A stretch of DNA of 64,000 nt from UMGS1889 sp900556055. GTDB taxonomy: Bacteria > Bacillota > Clostridia > Oscillospirales > Ruminococcaceae. Positions 49,982 through 58,371 of the stretch are shown piece by piece. How positions within the stretch are numbered: position 1 is the stretch's first letter; every line of letters starts with the position of its first letter. The stretch is from positions 1 to 64,000 of the forward strand of contig CABQEV010000005.1 of assembly GCA_902463265.1 (NCBI GenBank), written 5' to 3'. The position numbers and the translations under genes were made by a program. The notes beneath the pieces are model-generated. The model was not told where the DNA came from and did no database searches. It saw only the letters and a program-made list of their open reading frames with translations.

Positions 49982-51901
49982 TTAGTCCTTGGTGATGCTT
50001 TCGGTTGTGTAAATGAACTTTACATTGCCGCTCATATCATCGGAAACGCCGGAGAATGTACCATAGTCAGCGGCGATATCCTTAAGAGCCTTAAGGCGGT
50101 CAACGATGCCTGAAAGATCACCGTCAAGAGCGGATGTCAGCTTCCGGATACCTGTTTCGTTGAATTCATTCATGCCGCTGTCAAGCTCCTTGGAGCCGTC
50201 CTTCAGGTCGGAGATGCCGTCTGTCAGAGTAACGCCGCCCTCCTGGAGAGCTTTAGCACCGTCATTCAGCTCTGTGCAGCCGTCTGAAAGCTGCTTAGCG
50301 CCCGACTGTACCTGAGATGCTGCGCCGTAAACCTGCTGTGCACCTGCTGCGAGCTGCTGGCTGCCGCTTGAAAGCTGACCTATGCCTGCGTCGAGGGAAG
50401 AAGCACCGTCATGGAGAGATGTAACGCCTGCGGAAAGCTCCTGTGCGCCCTTTGCAAGCTGTGCATTGCCTGCTTTGAGAGTTGAAACGCCGTCCTTGAT
50501 AGCACCGCCGTCCTTGAGCTGTGCGGAAACCTGCTGCTGACCTGCTGTGCTCTGTTCAAGAGCATCTATCATAGCCTTGATATCTGCGGATTTGTTCTGA
50601 TTATACATTGCTTTAAGACCTGCAAGTACCTGCTGATCTGCTGCTGCTGTCTTATCAAGTGCAGCTGCTGCGCTGTCAAGACCGCCCGAGAGCTGATCAA
50701 TTCCTGTGCCTGCGCTTGTAAGACCGCCTGAGAGCTGATCTGCACCTGCTTTAAGCTTTTCGGAGCCCTGAACAAGCTGTGACGAACCTGCCTTTGCGGA
50801 TGTGATACCGTCATTCAGATCCTGAGCACCCTTGTTGAGGGAGCCTGCGCCTTCTGCCAGCTGACCTGCGCCGCTGTAAAGCTGATCTGCACCTGCTTTG
50901 AGGGATACTGTTCCGTCTGCGAGAGAGTCGATGCCCTCTGTAAGAGTGCCTGCGCCGTCTGACAGCTGAGAAATTCCGTCATAAAGTGCCTTTGTACCAT
51001 CGCAAAGCTCTTCTGATGCATCGGAAAGCTTTGTAAGGGAAGAGTTAAGCTCGGAAACATCTGCGTCATCGGAAACATCGAAACCGCTGAGAACTTCGCT
51101 TGTTGCAACTGTTACAGTGGTTTCAAGCTCGAAATCCGTAACATCTGCGGATATCTCGAAATAATCGGGGATATCAATGTCCTTGTCGGCAAGACCGAGG
51201 CTTTCTTTCAGTCCGGGGAATGCTGTGCCCATTACAACTACCTTGCTGCCATCGGAGATGACCTTGCCGCTTGAAAGCTGAACATTTACGAACTTGTCGC
51301 TGTCAAGGGCGGTGACAGTTGCGAGCATATAAGGAGTGTAAAGCTCAGTCTGTTCACCGTTTATGTCAACGGTCTGTTTTTCTGTGTTGGTGTAGTCATA
51401 TCTGATAACTACGTGACCGCTCTTGCCTGCAAGCTCGGAAGGGGAGATATCCTTGCCGTCAAGTGTGTATGTGATCTTCATCTGAACGGGCAGCTCCTTG
51501 TCGCTGTCGCCTCTGTAATAGATATCTGAGCCGTTTGCAGCCCAGCTGATAGAATCGCCGTCTGCGGAGAATGTTTCATCGCCCTTGACGTTGTAGATAT
51601 CCTTCAGGTCGGATATATCGGAAATGCTTGAAGCTGCGCCGCTGTTTTTCAGCCAGTCGGTGACAATAGTTCTGTTTACCTTGCCTGATGCATCGGAAAG
51701 AACATAAACTGTTTCGTCCTTTTCAGCCTTTGCTTCAGAGACCTTTCTTTCTGTCTCAGCAACGGAAACGACGCTTCTTTCCTCGACAGCAGGTGTGTCG
51801 TCTGCTGCAATATCGTTATTTGTGGAAGCATAAAGTGTTGTGCAGCCTGCGGAAACAAGAACTGCGAGAACTGCTGCTGTAATTTTTAAACCCTTTTTCA
51901 T
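49982..51901 (-). CDS. Heptad-repeat (YhgE/Pip-like) lipoprotein, partner of an MMPL exporter
   Basis: 639 residues from ATG 51901 with AGGAG nine bases upstream. A lipoprotein signal (M-K-K-G-L-K then hydrophobic, lipobox S-A-G-C) is followed by a beta-rich region (about 70-275) and a long helical stretch (about 280-600) of L-x-x-G-A/S-x-x repeats (A-G-A-D-Q-L, L-S-D-G-A, L-A-A-G-A) like the YhgE/Pip and X-X-L-X-X-G-A heptad proteins. The region likely forms an extended extracellular coiled rod. It follows the MMPL gene by 20 bp and probably forms the envelope part of that exporter. Confidence 0.85.
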   Translation of the reverse strand: MKKGLKITAAVLAVLVSAGCTTLYASTNNDIAADDTPAVEERSVVSVAETERKVSEAKAEKDETVYVLSDASGKVNRTIVTDWLKNSGAASSISDISDLKDIYNVKGDETFSADGDSISWAANGSDIYYRGDSDKELPVQMKITYTLDGKDISPSELAGKSGHVVIRYDYTNTEKQTVDINGEQTELYTPYMLATVTALDSDKFVNVQLSSGKVISDGSKVVVMGTAFPGLKESLGLADKDIDIPDYFEISADVTDFELETTVTVATSEVLSGFDVSDDADVSELNSSLTKLSDASEELCDGTKALYDGISQLSDGAGTLTEGIDSLADGTVSLKAGADQLYSGAGQLAEGAGSLNKGAQDLNDGITSAKAGSSQLVQGSEKLKAGADQLSGGLTSAGTGIDQLSGGLDSAAAALDKTAAADQQVLAGLKAMYNQNKSADIKAMIDALEQSTAGQQQVSAQLKDGGAIKDGVSTLKAGNAQLAKGAQELSAGVTSLHDGASSLDAGIGQLSSGSQQLAAGAQQVYGAASQVQSGAKQLSDGCTELNDGAKALQEGGVTLTDGISDLKDGSKELDSGMNEFNETGIRKLTSALDGDLSGIVDRLKALKDIAADYGTFSGVSDDMSGNVKFIYTTESITKD

Positions 51902-51921
51902 ATATATCAGACTCCTTATAA

Positions 51922-54033
51922 TCAATTCTGGTGTACAAGCTCATTTTTTGCCGAGAGACTTTCTTTTACGTCTGTACGGAAGCCTGCGCTTGTTTTGCAA
52001 ATGATCTTATCAAATACCATGAACATAGAGGGGAGAACGAAGATAACAACTACCATGCTTATGAGAGCACCTCTTGCCATCAGTGTGCAGAGGGAGCTTA
52101 TCATGTCGATGTCGGAATAAACGCCTACGCCGAATGTTGCAGCGAAGAAACCGAATGCACTGACGATAATGGACTTGATAGATGTTCCGAGTGCAGTAGT
52201 GATAGCTTCTTTCTTTTCTGCGCCTCTGCTGCGTTCCTTTCTGTATCTTGTTGTCATCAGGATAGCGTAGTCAACCGTTGAACCAAGCTGGATAGTACCG
52301 ATAACGACAGATGCGATGAACGGGAGCGCTGTGCCTGTGTAGCAAGGAATGCCCATGTTGATGAAGATAGCAAATTCAATTACACAAACGAGGATAACAG
52401 GGAGTGTTACGGACTTCAGAACGACTGCTATAAGAATGAATATAGCTGCGATAGAAATGGTATTTACAACTGCGAAGTCAGTGTCTGTGATGTCGATAAG
52501 ATCCTTTGTACAGCTTGCTTCACCGATGACCATGCCTGTGCTGTCATATCTCTTGACGATGTTTTTGAGGATATCGCACTGTGCATTTACCTCGTCGGAA
52601 GCTACTGCATATTCAGAGCCGACCAGCATCAGCTGCCAGTTTTCACTCTTGAGCGTTGAAAGAAGATCTTCTGGGATAACTTCCTTCGGTACATTCGGCC
52701 CGATGATCGAATCAATTCCGAGTGCGAAGCTTACGCCGTCCTGAGCGGAAATTTCTTTCAGCATATTGTTAGCGTCCTTTTCGGACATATCTGCATTAAC
52801 GAGGATCATGTGAGTCGAGCTCATGTGATATTCCTCATCAAGCTTTGCATTTGCTACGATACTGTCAAGGTCACGGGGAAGTGTGGAATCAAGATTGTAA
52901 TAAACATCTGCATTTCGGTATCCGTAGAATGCGGGGATAATGATAACAAGGAAGAGTGTTACGAACACACCGTAATGATTTGTTACCCAGGAAGCAAACT
53001 TGCTGAAGTCAGGCATGATGGGCTTATGCATCGTCTTTTCAAGAGCCTTGTCGAATATGAGCAGAAATGCAGGAAGTGTTGTAACGCAGCCGATAACGCC
53101 GAATACAACGCCCTTTGCCATTACGATACCGAGGTTAAGTCCAAGTGTGAAGCTCATGAAGCAGAGTGCAATGAAGCCTGCGATCGTTGTTACGGAACCG
53201 CCTACAACAGATGTGATCGTGTTGGAGATCGCATGTGCCATTGCACGTTCCTTATCGCCTGAGAAGCGTATCTTCTGTTCCTGGTAGCTGTGCCAGAGGA
53301 ATATCGAGTAGTCCATTGTAACACCAAGCTGAAGTACGGCACTCAGTGCTTTGGTTATGTAGGATATCTCACCGAGGAAGTAATTCGTGCCCATGTTGTA
53401 AAGGATAGCCATTCCGATACTCAGCATAAAGAAGAGCGGAACAAGGAAGCTGTCCATTGTGATCGCAAGAACGATGCAGCAGAGGATAACAGCGATCAGA
53501 ACGTAAAGCGGAGTTTCCTTTTCGGAAAGTTTCTTGATGTCCTCAACGACTGCTGACATACCGCTTACGAAGCACTGCTTTCCTGTTACGGAACGTATTT
53601 CTTCGATAGCCTCCATTGTCTTGTCGGCGGATGTTGAATCGGAGAAGAAGACTACCATCAGAGTTGAATCATCGGTATTGAACTTCTCGTAAAGATTTTC
53701 GGGAATAATTTCCTTCGGTATGGTGATGTCCGCAAGAGTATCATACCATATAACATCTGCAACACCATCAACGTTTTCGATTTTTTCTTTCAGTTCAGCG
53801 GTCTGCTCGTCAGTTGTTCCTTCGACAACGACCATCGAAAATCCACCTTTTCCGAATTCGTCGATCAGGATATCCTGACCTTTCATCGTGTCGATCTCTG
53901 ACGGCAGGTAAGAGAGAATATCATAATTTACTCTCGTTGCCATCATTCCGAAAACCGAGGGGATCAGAAGCAGTATGCTTATAATCAGTATCGGGATACG
54001 GAACCTGACAATTCCTTTTCCAAGCTTAACCAT
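51922..54033 (-). CDS. MMPL/RND-superfamily exporter
   Basis: 703 residues from ATG 54033 (SD AGGAAGG). Duplicated RND topology: a helix near 10-30, an extracellular loop, then five or six helices (about 180-345), another helix/loop, then a second set (about 530-680). The G-V-T-M-D-Y-S and G-S-T-V-D-Y-A segments in the two halves are the MMPL proton-relay Asp/Tyr motifs. Exports lipids, peptides or drugs. Repressed by the divergent TetR protein through the dyads upstream. Confidence 0.9.
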   Translation of the reverse strand: MVKLGKGIVRFRIPILIISILLLIPSVFGMMATRVNYDILSYLPSEIDTMKGQDILIDEFGKGGFSMVVVEGTTDEQTAELKEKIENVDGVADVIWYDTLADITIPKEIIPENLYEKFNTDDSTLMVVFFSDSTSADKTMEAIEEIRSVTGKQCFVSGMSAVVEDIKKLSEKETPLYVLIAVILCCIVLAITMDSFLVPLFFMLSIGMAILYNMGTNYFLGEISYITKALSAVLQLGVTMDYSIFLWHSYQEQKIRFSGDKERAMAHAISNTITSVVGGSVTTIAGFIALCFMSFTLGLNLGIVMAKGVVFGVIGCVTTLPAFLLIFDKALEKTMHKPIMPDFSKFASWVTNHYGVFVTLFLVIIIPAFYGYRNADVYYNLDSTLPRDLDSIVANAKLDEEYHMSSTHMILVNADMSEKDANNMLKEISAQDGVSFALGIDSIIGPNVPKEVIPEDLLSTLKSENWQLMLVGSEYAVASDEVNAQCDILKNIVKRYDSTGMVIGEASCTKDLIDITDTDFAVVNTISIAAIFILIAVVLKSVTLPVILVCVIEFAIFINMGIPCYTGTALPFIASVVIGTIQLGSTVDYAILMTTRYRKERSRGAEKKEAITTALGTSIKSIIVSAFGFFAATFGVGVYSDIDMISSLCTLMARGALISMVVVIFVLPSMFMVFDKIICKTSAGFRTDVKESLSAKNELVHQN

Positions 54034-54070
54034 GTAAAAATCCTTCCTTTCAGATGTGCGGCCATCGTTA

Positions 54071-54083
54071 TGACCGTTAGTCA
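54071..54083. promoter_or_regulatory. TetR operator copy 1
   Basis: TGACCGTTAGTCA, within the 5' leader of the MMPL gene. Confidence 0.7.
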
Positions 54084-54101
54084 TTTTCTGAGTACATTTG
54101 C

Positions 54102-54130
54102 ATTATATTACAAAACTGACCGTTAGTCAA
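54102..54130 (-). promoter_or_regulatory. Promoter of the MMPL operon with overlapping TetR operator copy 2
   Basis: TTGACT (54125-54130), 17 nt, TATAAT (54102-54107) on the minus strand. The dyad TGACCGTTAGTCA (54117-54129) covers the -35. Confidence 0.82.
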
Positions 54131-54149
54131 TACCTTTTCAAAATAAAAC

Positions 54150-54162
54150 TGACTGTCAGTCA
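54150..54162. promoter_or_regulatory. TetR operator copy 3
   Basis: TGACTGTCAGTCA, between the two promoters. Confidence 0.7.
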
Positions 54163-54203
54163 TTATTTCGTAGGAATGCACAAAATGCTTTTGCGTACGA
54201 AAA

Positions 54204-54216
54204 TGACTTTTAGTCA
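54204..54216. promoter_or_regulatory. TetR operator copy 4
   Basis: TGACTTTTAGTCA, 12 bp upstream of the -35 of the tetR gene. Confidence 0.68.
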
Positions 54217-54228
54217 GTTTTGGCGGTA

Positions 54229-54258
54229 TTGACAAATAAGAGGATAAAGCGTTATAAT
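54229..54258 (+). promoter_or_regulatory. Promoter of the TetR-family gene
   Basis: TTGACA (54229-54234), 18 nt, TATAAT (54253-54258). Confidence 0.75.
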
Positions 54259-54333
54259 AATAACAGAATAAAAATACCGTAAATTCGAAGTGAAACATTT
54301 ATCGGTCAGTTAAAACAGAAAGAAGTGTATGTA

Positions 54334-54939
54334 ATGGGAAAGCTGGACGCAAATAAAAAAATAAAACGTGAATCCCTCCTTGATACGGCGTTCAAGCTGT
54401 TTATGAGTCAGGGAATAAGCAAGACGTCAATTTCTGATATAGTAGATCAGGCGGGCGTTGCCAAGGGAACATTCTACCTATATTTTAAAGATAAATACGA
54501 TATCCACAACAAGCTGATATGCCACAAATCCAGTCAGCTGTTTCAGAATGCCGCTGCTGAGCTGGAGGCATCCGATGCTGATAATGCGGGTTTTGAGGAT
54601 AAAATGATATTTATCATCGACAGTATCCTCAATCAGCTTGTGAAAAATCCCAACCTTCTCAGATTTATATCGAAAAATCTAAGCTGGGGAGTGTTCAAAA
54701 CAGCAATGACATCGCCGGTTTATGAGGATGATGTGGATTTCAAGAAAGTCATTGACGGCGTTCTTGCGGAGTCTGAGGTTAAATACAAGGATCCCGAGAT
54801 CATGCTGTTTATGATAGTTGAGCTTGTCAGCGCAACGTGTTACAGTGCGATACTTTACAGTGAGCCTGTCGGTGTTGAAACGCTTAAACCGCATCTTTAC
54901 CGAAGTGTAAGGGATATAATCAGAGCGCATGCAGAATAA
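54334..54939 (+). CDS. TetR-family repressor
   Basis: 201 residues. N-terminal HTH (L-L-D-T-A-F-K-L-F-M-S-Q-G-I-S-K-T-S-I-S-D-I region at about 12-35, then A-G-V-A-K-G-T-F-Y-L-Y-F-K-D-K near 39-53) is the TetR signature. The C-terminal helical part binds an unknown ligand. Divergent from the MMPL exporter and surrounded by four TGAC-N4-AGTCA sites, its likely targets, so autoregulated. ATG 54334 is preferred over GTG 54325, both with a weak SD. Confidence 0.92.
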   Translation: MGKLDANKKIKRESLLDTAFKLFMSQGISKTSISDIVDQAGVAKGTFYLYFKDKYDIHNKLICHKSSQLFQNAAAELEASDADNAGFEDKMIFIIDSILNQLVKNPNLLRFISKNLSWGVFKTAMTSPVYEDDVDFKKVIDGVLAESEVKYKDPEIMLFMIVELVSATCYSAILYSEPVGVETLKPHLYRSVRDIIRAHAE

Positions 54940-54963
54940 TACTAATGGTTTTTATTGTAAAAA

Positions 54964-55007
54964 TGGCACACAGGAGAATTGTTTTCATTCCTGTATGCCG
55001 CTGTTTT
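54964..55007 (+). terminator. Probable terminator of the TetR gene
   Basis: An imperfect stem (54964-54977 with 54985-54998) followed by a short T run, between convergent genes. Confidence 0.5.
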
Positions 55008-56059
55008 TATCCGTTTCTCGGGATAGAAACGGTGAATGTGGTTTCTTTTCCTAGCTCGCTGCTGACGGAGATAGTTCCGCTGTGCAGCTCTGTTATCTGC
55101 TTGGCGATGGAAAGTCCGAGTCCGTTTCCTATACCGTTGTGGGAGGAGTCTGCCTGATAAAATTTTTCAAATATTCTCTTCTGATCTTCCTCTGATATGC
55201 CGCTTCCCGTATTTGTTATTGAAATTGCGATGTTTTCGCCGTCCTTGGCGGCTGATATTTTTATAGTTCCGCCTTCAGGTGTGAATTTTACGGCATTTCC
55301 GAAAAGATTTTGCCATACCTGAAAGAGCAGCTTTTCACTTCCGCAGCATTTTACAGAGCCTTCAAACATATCAATTTCAAGATCCTTCTTCGTCCATTCG
55401 TCCTCGAAAAGAAGAACGACCTGCCTAAGCTGTTCATCGAGATGAAACATCTTTTTTTCAATGCCGATCTTTTTGTTTTCCAGCTTTGAAAGCTCCAGGA
55501 TATTTCCCGTCAGTGCAGAAAGGCGGCGTGTGCTTTCGATTATTTTTGATGCATAAAGCTGCCGTTTTTCGTCGGTTATTTCGGGATTTTGCAGCAGTGT
55601 TGCATAGCCCTCGATAGTTGCAAGAGGCGTTTTCATTTCATGGGAAACATTTCTCGTGAAATCGTTATGTACAATAGTTGTGTGGTCAAGTTCTTCGGTC
55701 ATGATGTTGAAGTTATGCGTCATTTCGCGTACTTCACGGTAGGTGCCGGATTCGTCCATACGGACGCTGAAATCACCGCCTGCGACCTTTTTCATGTCCT
55801 CATTCAGTCTGCTTATCGGTATAAATATTTTTTCTCCGACGATCTTTGCTGCGATTATTCCAAGTGTAACGCAGACAAGAAGTACGTAGATCATTACCAT
55901 TTTTGAGGACATAGTCGGCTCGTCGAAGAAGCCGAAATATTTCAGTATTAATATGACCGCTCCCGAAACGATGAAATCCGCAACAAGAATGATGCTGACG
56001 ATAAATGTGAAAAGAATTGATATCCGCAGCGGAAGCTTGTCTTTTTTCTTTTTTTTCAT
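55007..56059 (-). CDS. Two-component sensor histidine kinase
   Basis: 350 residues. Two membrane helices (about 12-35 and 50-72), HAMP linker (about 72-125), HisKA with phospho-acceptor H in V-S-H-E-M-K-T-P near 140, and HATPase_c with N-L-F-G-N-A-V-K-F (N box), a G2-like G-I-G-N-G-L-G-L-S region and F-E-K-F-Y-Q-A-D. The extracytoplasmic loop is almost absent, so it may sense membrane or envelope stress like BceS/intramembrane kinases. Overlaps the response regulator stop by 4 bp. Confidence 0.93.
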   Translation of the reverse strand: MKKKKKDKLPLRISILFTFIVSIILVADFIVSGAVILILKYFGFFDEPTMSSKMVMIYVLLVCVTLGIIAAKIVGEKIFIPISRLNEDMKKVAGGDFSVRMDESGTYREVREMTHNFNIMTEELDHTTIVHNDFTRNVSHEMKTPLATIEGYATLLQNPEITDEKRQLYASKIIESTRRLSALTGNILELSKLENKKIGIEKKMFHLDEQLRQVVLLFEDEWTKKDLEIDMFEGSVKCCGSEKLLFQVWQNLFGNAVKFTPEGGTIKISAAKDGENIAISITNTGSGISEEDQKRIFEKFYQADSSHNGIGNGLGLSIAKQITELHSGTISVSSELGKETTFTVSIPRNG

Positions 56060-56727
56060 AGCGTTTTTACCTTGTATCCAAGACCTCTTACGGTCACGAT
56101 CTCAATGTCCTTATTGTCTTTCAGATGTTCTCTGAGTCTGCCGACGTGTACTTCAAGGGTATGGAGAGTGGATTCCGAGTCAAGTCCCCATATTTCGTCC
56201 ATGATCTGCATTCTTGTAAATGTGTGGTTCGGCGCAGACGCAAGCTTGTAAAGCAGCTGAAATTCTTTAGGGGGAAGTATCTCGCTTTTTCCGTTGAATG
56301 ATACTGTATATGAATCCGATTCAAGAGTGGTTCCGCCTATTGTGAGCCTATGGTCGTGGATGCTCTGCGATCGCCGCAGAAGTGCCTGAACACGCCATAT
56401 CATCTCGTTGACATCGACTGGCTTTACCATGTAATCGTCAGTTCCCGAGCTGAAGCCCTCACGTTTATAGAATATGCCGTCCTTGGCTGTTATCATCAGG
56501 ATAGGTATGTCTATGCCCGCCTGACGCAGCTGCTTGGTCATTTCATAGCCGTCCATTTTCGGCATCATTATATCGGAAATTATCAGGTCTATGTATTCTT
56601 TATCGAGAATATCGAGTGCTTCTTCACCGTTTCCCGCTTCTATAGGTATGAAAGAATTATCGCGAAGTACGGTGCAGAAGAGCTTTCTGAGCTCGGTATC
56701 ATCTTCGACAACAAGTATTCTGAACAT
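56056..56727 (-). CDS. OmpR-family response regulator
   Basis: 223 residues from ATG 56727, chosen for its AAAGGAG SD; the frame extends upstream without one. Receiver domain: V-E-D-D near 7-10, phospho-Asp in D-L-I-I-S-D-I-M-M-P-K near 48-58 and the Lys of V-K-P-V-D. Winged-helix DNA-binding domain (about 130-223) ends V-R-G-L-G-Y-K-V. Partner of the adjacent kinase. Confidence 0.94.
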   Translation of the reverse strand: MFRILVVEDDTELRKLFCTVLRDNSFIPIEAGNGEEALDILDKEYIDLIISDIMMPKMDGYEMTKQLRQAGIDIPILMITAKDGIFYKREGFSSGTDDYMVKPVDVNEMIWRVQALLRRSQSIHDHRLTIGGTTLESDSYTVSFNGKSEILPPKEFQLLYKLASAPNHTFTRMQIMDEIWGLDSESTLHTLEVHVGRLREHLKDNKDIEIVTVRGLGYKVKTL

Positions 56728-56781
56728 GGAACATCTCTCCTTTATATGCATTATATCACATGAAAGCAATTTTTTCAATAA

Positions 56782-56818
56782 AAAAATATCCGCAGAAAAC
56801 CGTTCGGAATTTCTGCGG
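56782..56818 (-). terminator. Terminator of the CmpB-like gene
   Basis: 9-bp stem (56790-56798 with 56810-56818) followed on the minus strand by seven Ts. Confidence 0.82.
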
Positions 56819-56829
56819 GTATTTTTGTA

Positions 56830-57459
56830 TCAGACCGTATTTCTTCTGAAATCGGGCTTTCCGTTTTCAAAGCTCAGCTGCCATCTGCAGTTAAGCGACT
56901 GCCTGCTGTACATCTTGTGGAAGCTTACAGCAAAATCGGCGGACATTGCACCTATCAGAACTATGCATATATATTTTGCAGCTGGCTGCGGGATACCCGA
57001 AACGGTTTCCATTATCGGGTCAAAGCAGAGTCCCATGAACGCTGTGATTATAAGTGCGAAGCCTATGCTTGTCGGTATTGATGTGTATTTTGTGATGTGA
57101 AGCGGGATCCAGGTGTAATTCCAGTATTCAAATCCGCAGAGCTTTTCGACTGTATATCCAAGTACGATCTCGCCGATGCTGACGATTGCCATTGCAAGCA
57201 GGAAGTAAAGCATAATCGAATTTGACTGAGAAAGTGCCGGGTGATATTTTCCGAAGAAAACAATGTTTTCGGGCGTTCCGAGTACGATGTACATTCCCGT
57301 TACTGCCATTCCGTATCCAAACAGGAAGGGGAGATACATATTTCTGTTGTCAATGTAGCCTTTGGTTGCAGCGAGCCATATATTTTCAAGGGTAAATCCC
57401 AGAAAAGAGATCACCGCAGCCATAATTCCAAGAGAATAAATATCATATGAAAATGTCAT
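56830..57459 (-). CDS. Second CmpB-like membrane protein
   Basis: 209 residues from ATG 57459 with AAGGAT as SD. Six membrane helices. F-L-G-F-T-L-E-N near 18-25, Y-L-P-F-L-F-G-Y-G near 41-49, G-E-I-V-L-G-Y and W-N-Y show the layout of PF06541 in a weaker form than the protein at 39923. Could be a related uncharacterised membrane family. No ATPase nearby. Confidence 0.7.
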   Translation of the reverse strand: MTFSYDIYSLGIMAAVISFLGFTLENIWLAATKGYIDNRNMYLPFLFGYGMAVTGMYIVLGTPENIVFFGKYHPALSQSNSIMLYFLLAMAIVSIGEIVLGYTVEKLCGFEYWNYTWIPLHITKYTSIPTSIGFALIITAFMGLCFDPIMETVSGIPQPAAKYICIVLIGAMSADFAVSFHKMYSRQSLNCRWQLSFENGKPDFRRNTV

Positions 57460-57599
57460 AAAGATCAATCCTTTCCGAGTATTTTTTGATTCTTCCTTCA
57501 TCGTAATATATTGTAACATACATTTTTCTCATTATCCTCAACTTTTGCTGACTTTTGGGAGAAAATTTGTTGAGGTTTCGTTGAGAATTGCGGATATGA

Positions 57600-57636
57600 C
57601 AAAAGCGGCATCTGCCTGTTGTCAGCAGATGCCGCT
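57600..57636 (-). terminator. Terminator of the C39 protease operon
   Basis: 13-bp stem (57603-57615 closing with 57623-57635) followed by a T stretch on the minus strand. Confidence 0.75.
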
Positions 57637-57642
57637 TGATGT

Positions 57643-58089
57643 TCAGCTGCCGTATTCGGAAAGTATCTGTTTTGCGGCAGCATATTTTTTCATTCGTTCC
57701 GATGTTTTTTCGGGAGATTCGTATGTCCCCGATATTCTCGAAAGATCGCTGTTGTGTGCGAGATCGGCGAGCTTTACCGCCCTTGCATATGGGTTCGGCG
57801 CAAGCCTTCTGACATAATCGAAATAGTCTGTGCCGTCTTCATGAGTGAGGAGAAGCACTATCTCAATAACAGAATCGGGAATGCCGTTCTCCCGCAGATC
57901 GTCGGCTGTCAGGTCTGTATCTTCAATGACATCATGGAGAAGTGCGGCGCAGCAGGTCAGCTCGTCCTTCATTTGCTCGGCGACATGATATGGGTGAAAA
58001 ATATAGGGTATGCCGCTTCGGTCAAGCTGACCTTCATGCGCTTTATATGCGATATTTATGGCTTTTCGTGTCAGTTCGGTGTAGATCAT
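57643..58089 (-). CDS. HD-domain hydrolase, small alarmone hydrolase-like
   Basis: 148 residues. H in A-Y-K-A-H-E-G-Q near 14-20, H-P-Y-H-V-A near 33-38, H-D in L-L-H-D-V-I-E-D-T near 52-60 and a later K-L-A-D-L-A-H-N (D near 106) match the RelA/SpoT HD domain (as in metazoan Mesh1), which hydrolyses (p)ppGpp. It is stand-alone, with no synthetase part. GGAGG SD, overlaps DUF1294 by 4 bp. Could alternatively act on other nucleotides. Confidence 0.82.
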   Translation of the reverse strand: MIYTELTRKAINIAYKAHEGQLDRSGIPYIFHPYHVAEQMKDELTCCAALLHDVIEDTDLTADDLRENGIPDSVIEIVLLLTHEDGTDYFDYVRRLAPNPYARAVKLADLAHNSDLSRISGTYESPEKTSERMKKYAAAKQILSEYGS

Positions 58090-58370
58090 AAACAATACCT
58101 CCTGATGAAAAAGTATGCGGCTGCCGCCTGTGCTGCAATGATAAGCGGTATGCCTGTCATAAAGCGTTTATGCTTGGTTTTGTGATGGAATATCCGCATT
58201 GATATATACATTCCGACAGATCCGCCGATGAGTGAGATCAGAAAAAGTGTACGTTCGGGGATGCGCCATCTGCCTTTTCTTGCAGCATTTTTATCAGCCA
58301 GAGAAATGAAAAATCCGACAAGATTTATTATAATGAGATATGCAGATGCCAGAAGCTTTATATCTTCCAT
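58086..58370 (-). CDS. DUF1294 membrane protein
   Basis: 94 residues from ATG 58370 with GGAGG six bases upstream. Two or three membrane helices. The middle part D-K-x-A-A-R-x-G-x-W-R-I-P-E-x-T-L-x-x-I-S-L-x-G-G-S-x-G near 25-52 and a later H-H-K-T-K-H-x-x-F are DUF1294 hallmarks. Function unknown. Lies between a secreted protease and an HD hydrolase in one operon. Confidence 0.88.
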   Translation of the reverse strand: MEDIKLLASAYLIIINLVGFFISLADKNAARKGRWRIPERTLFLISLIGGSVGMYISMRIFHHKTKHKRFMTGIPLIIAAQAAAAYFFIRRYCL

Positions 58371-58371
58371 A

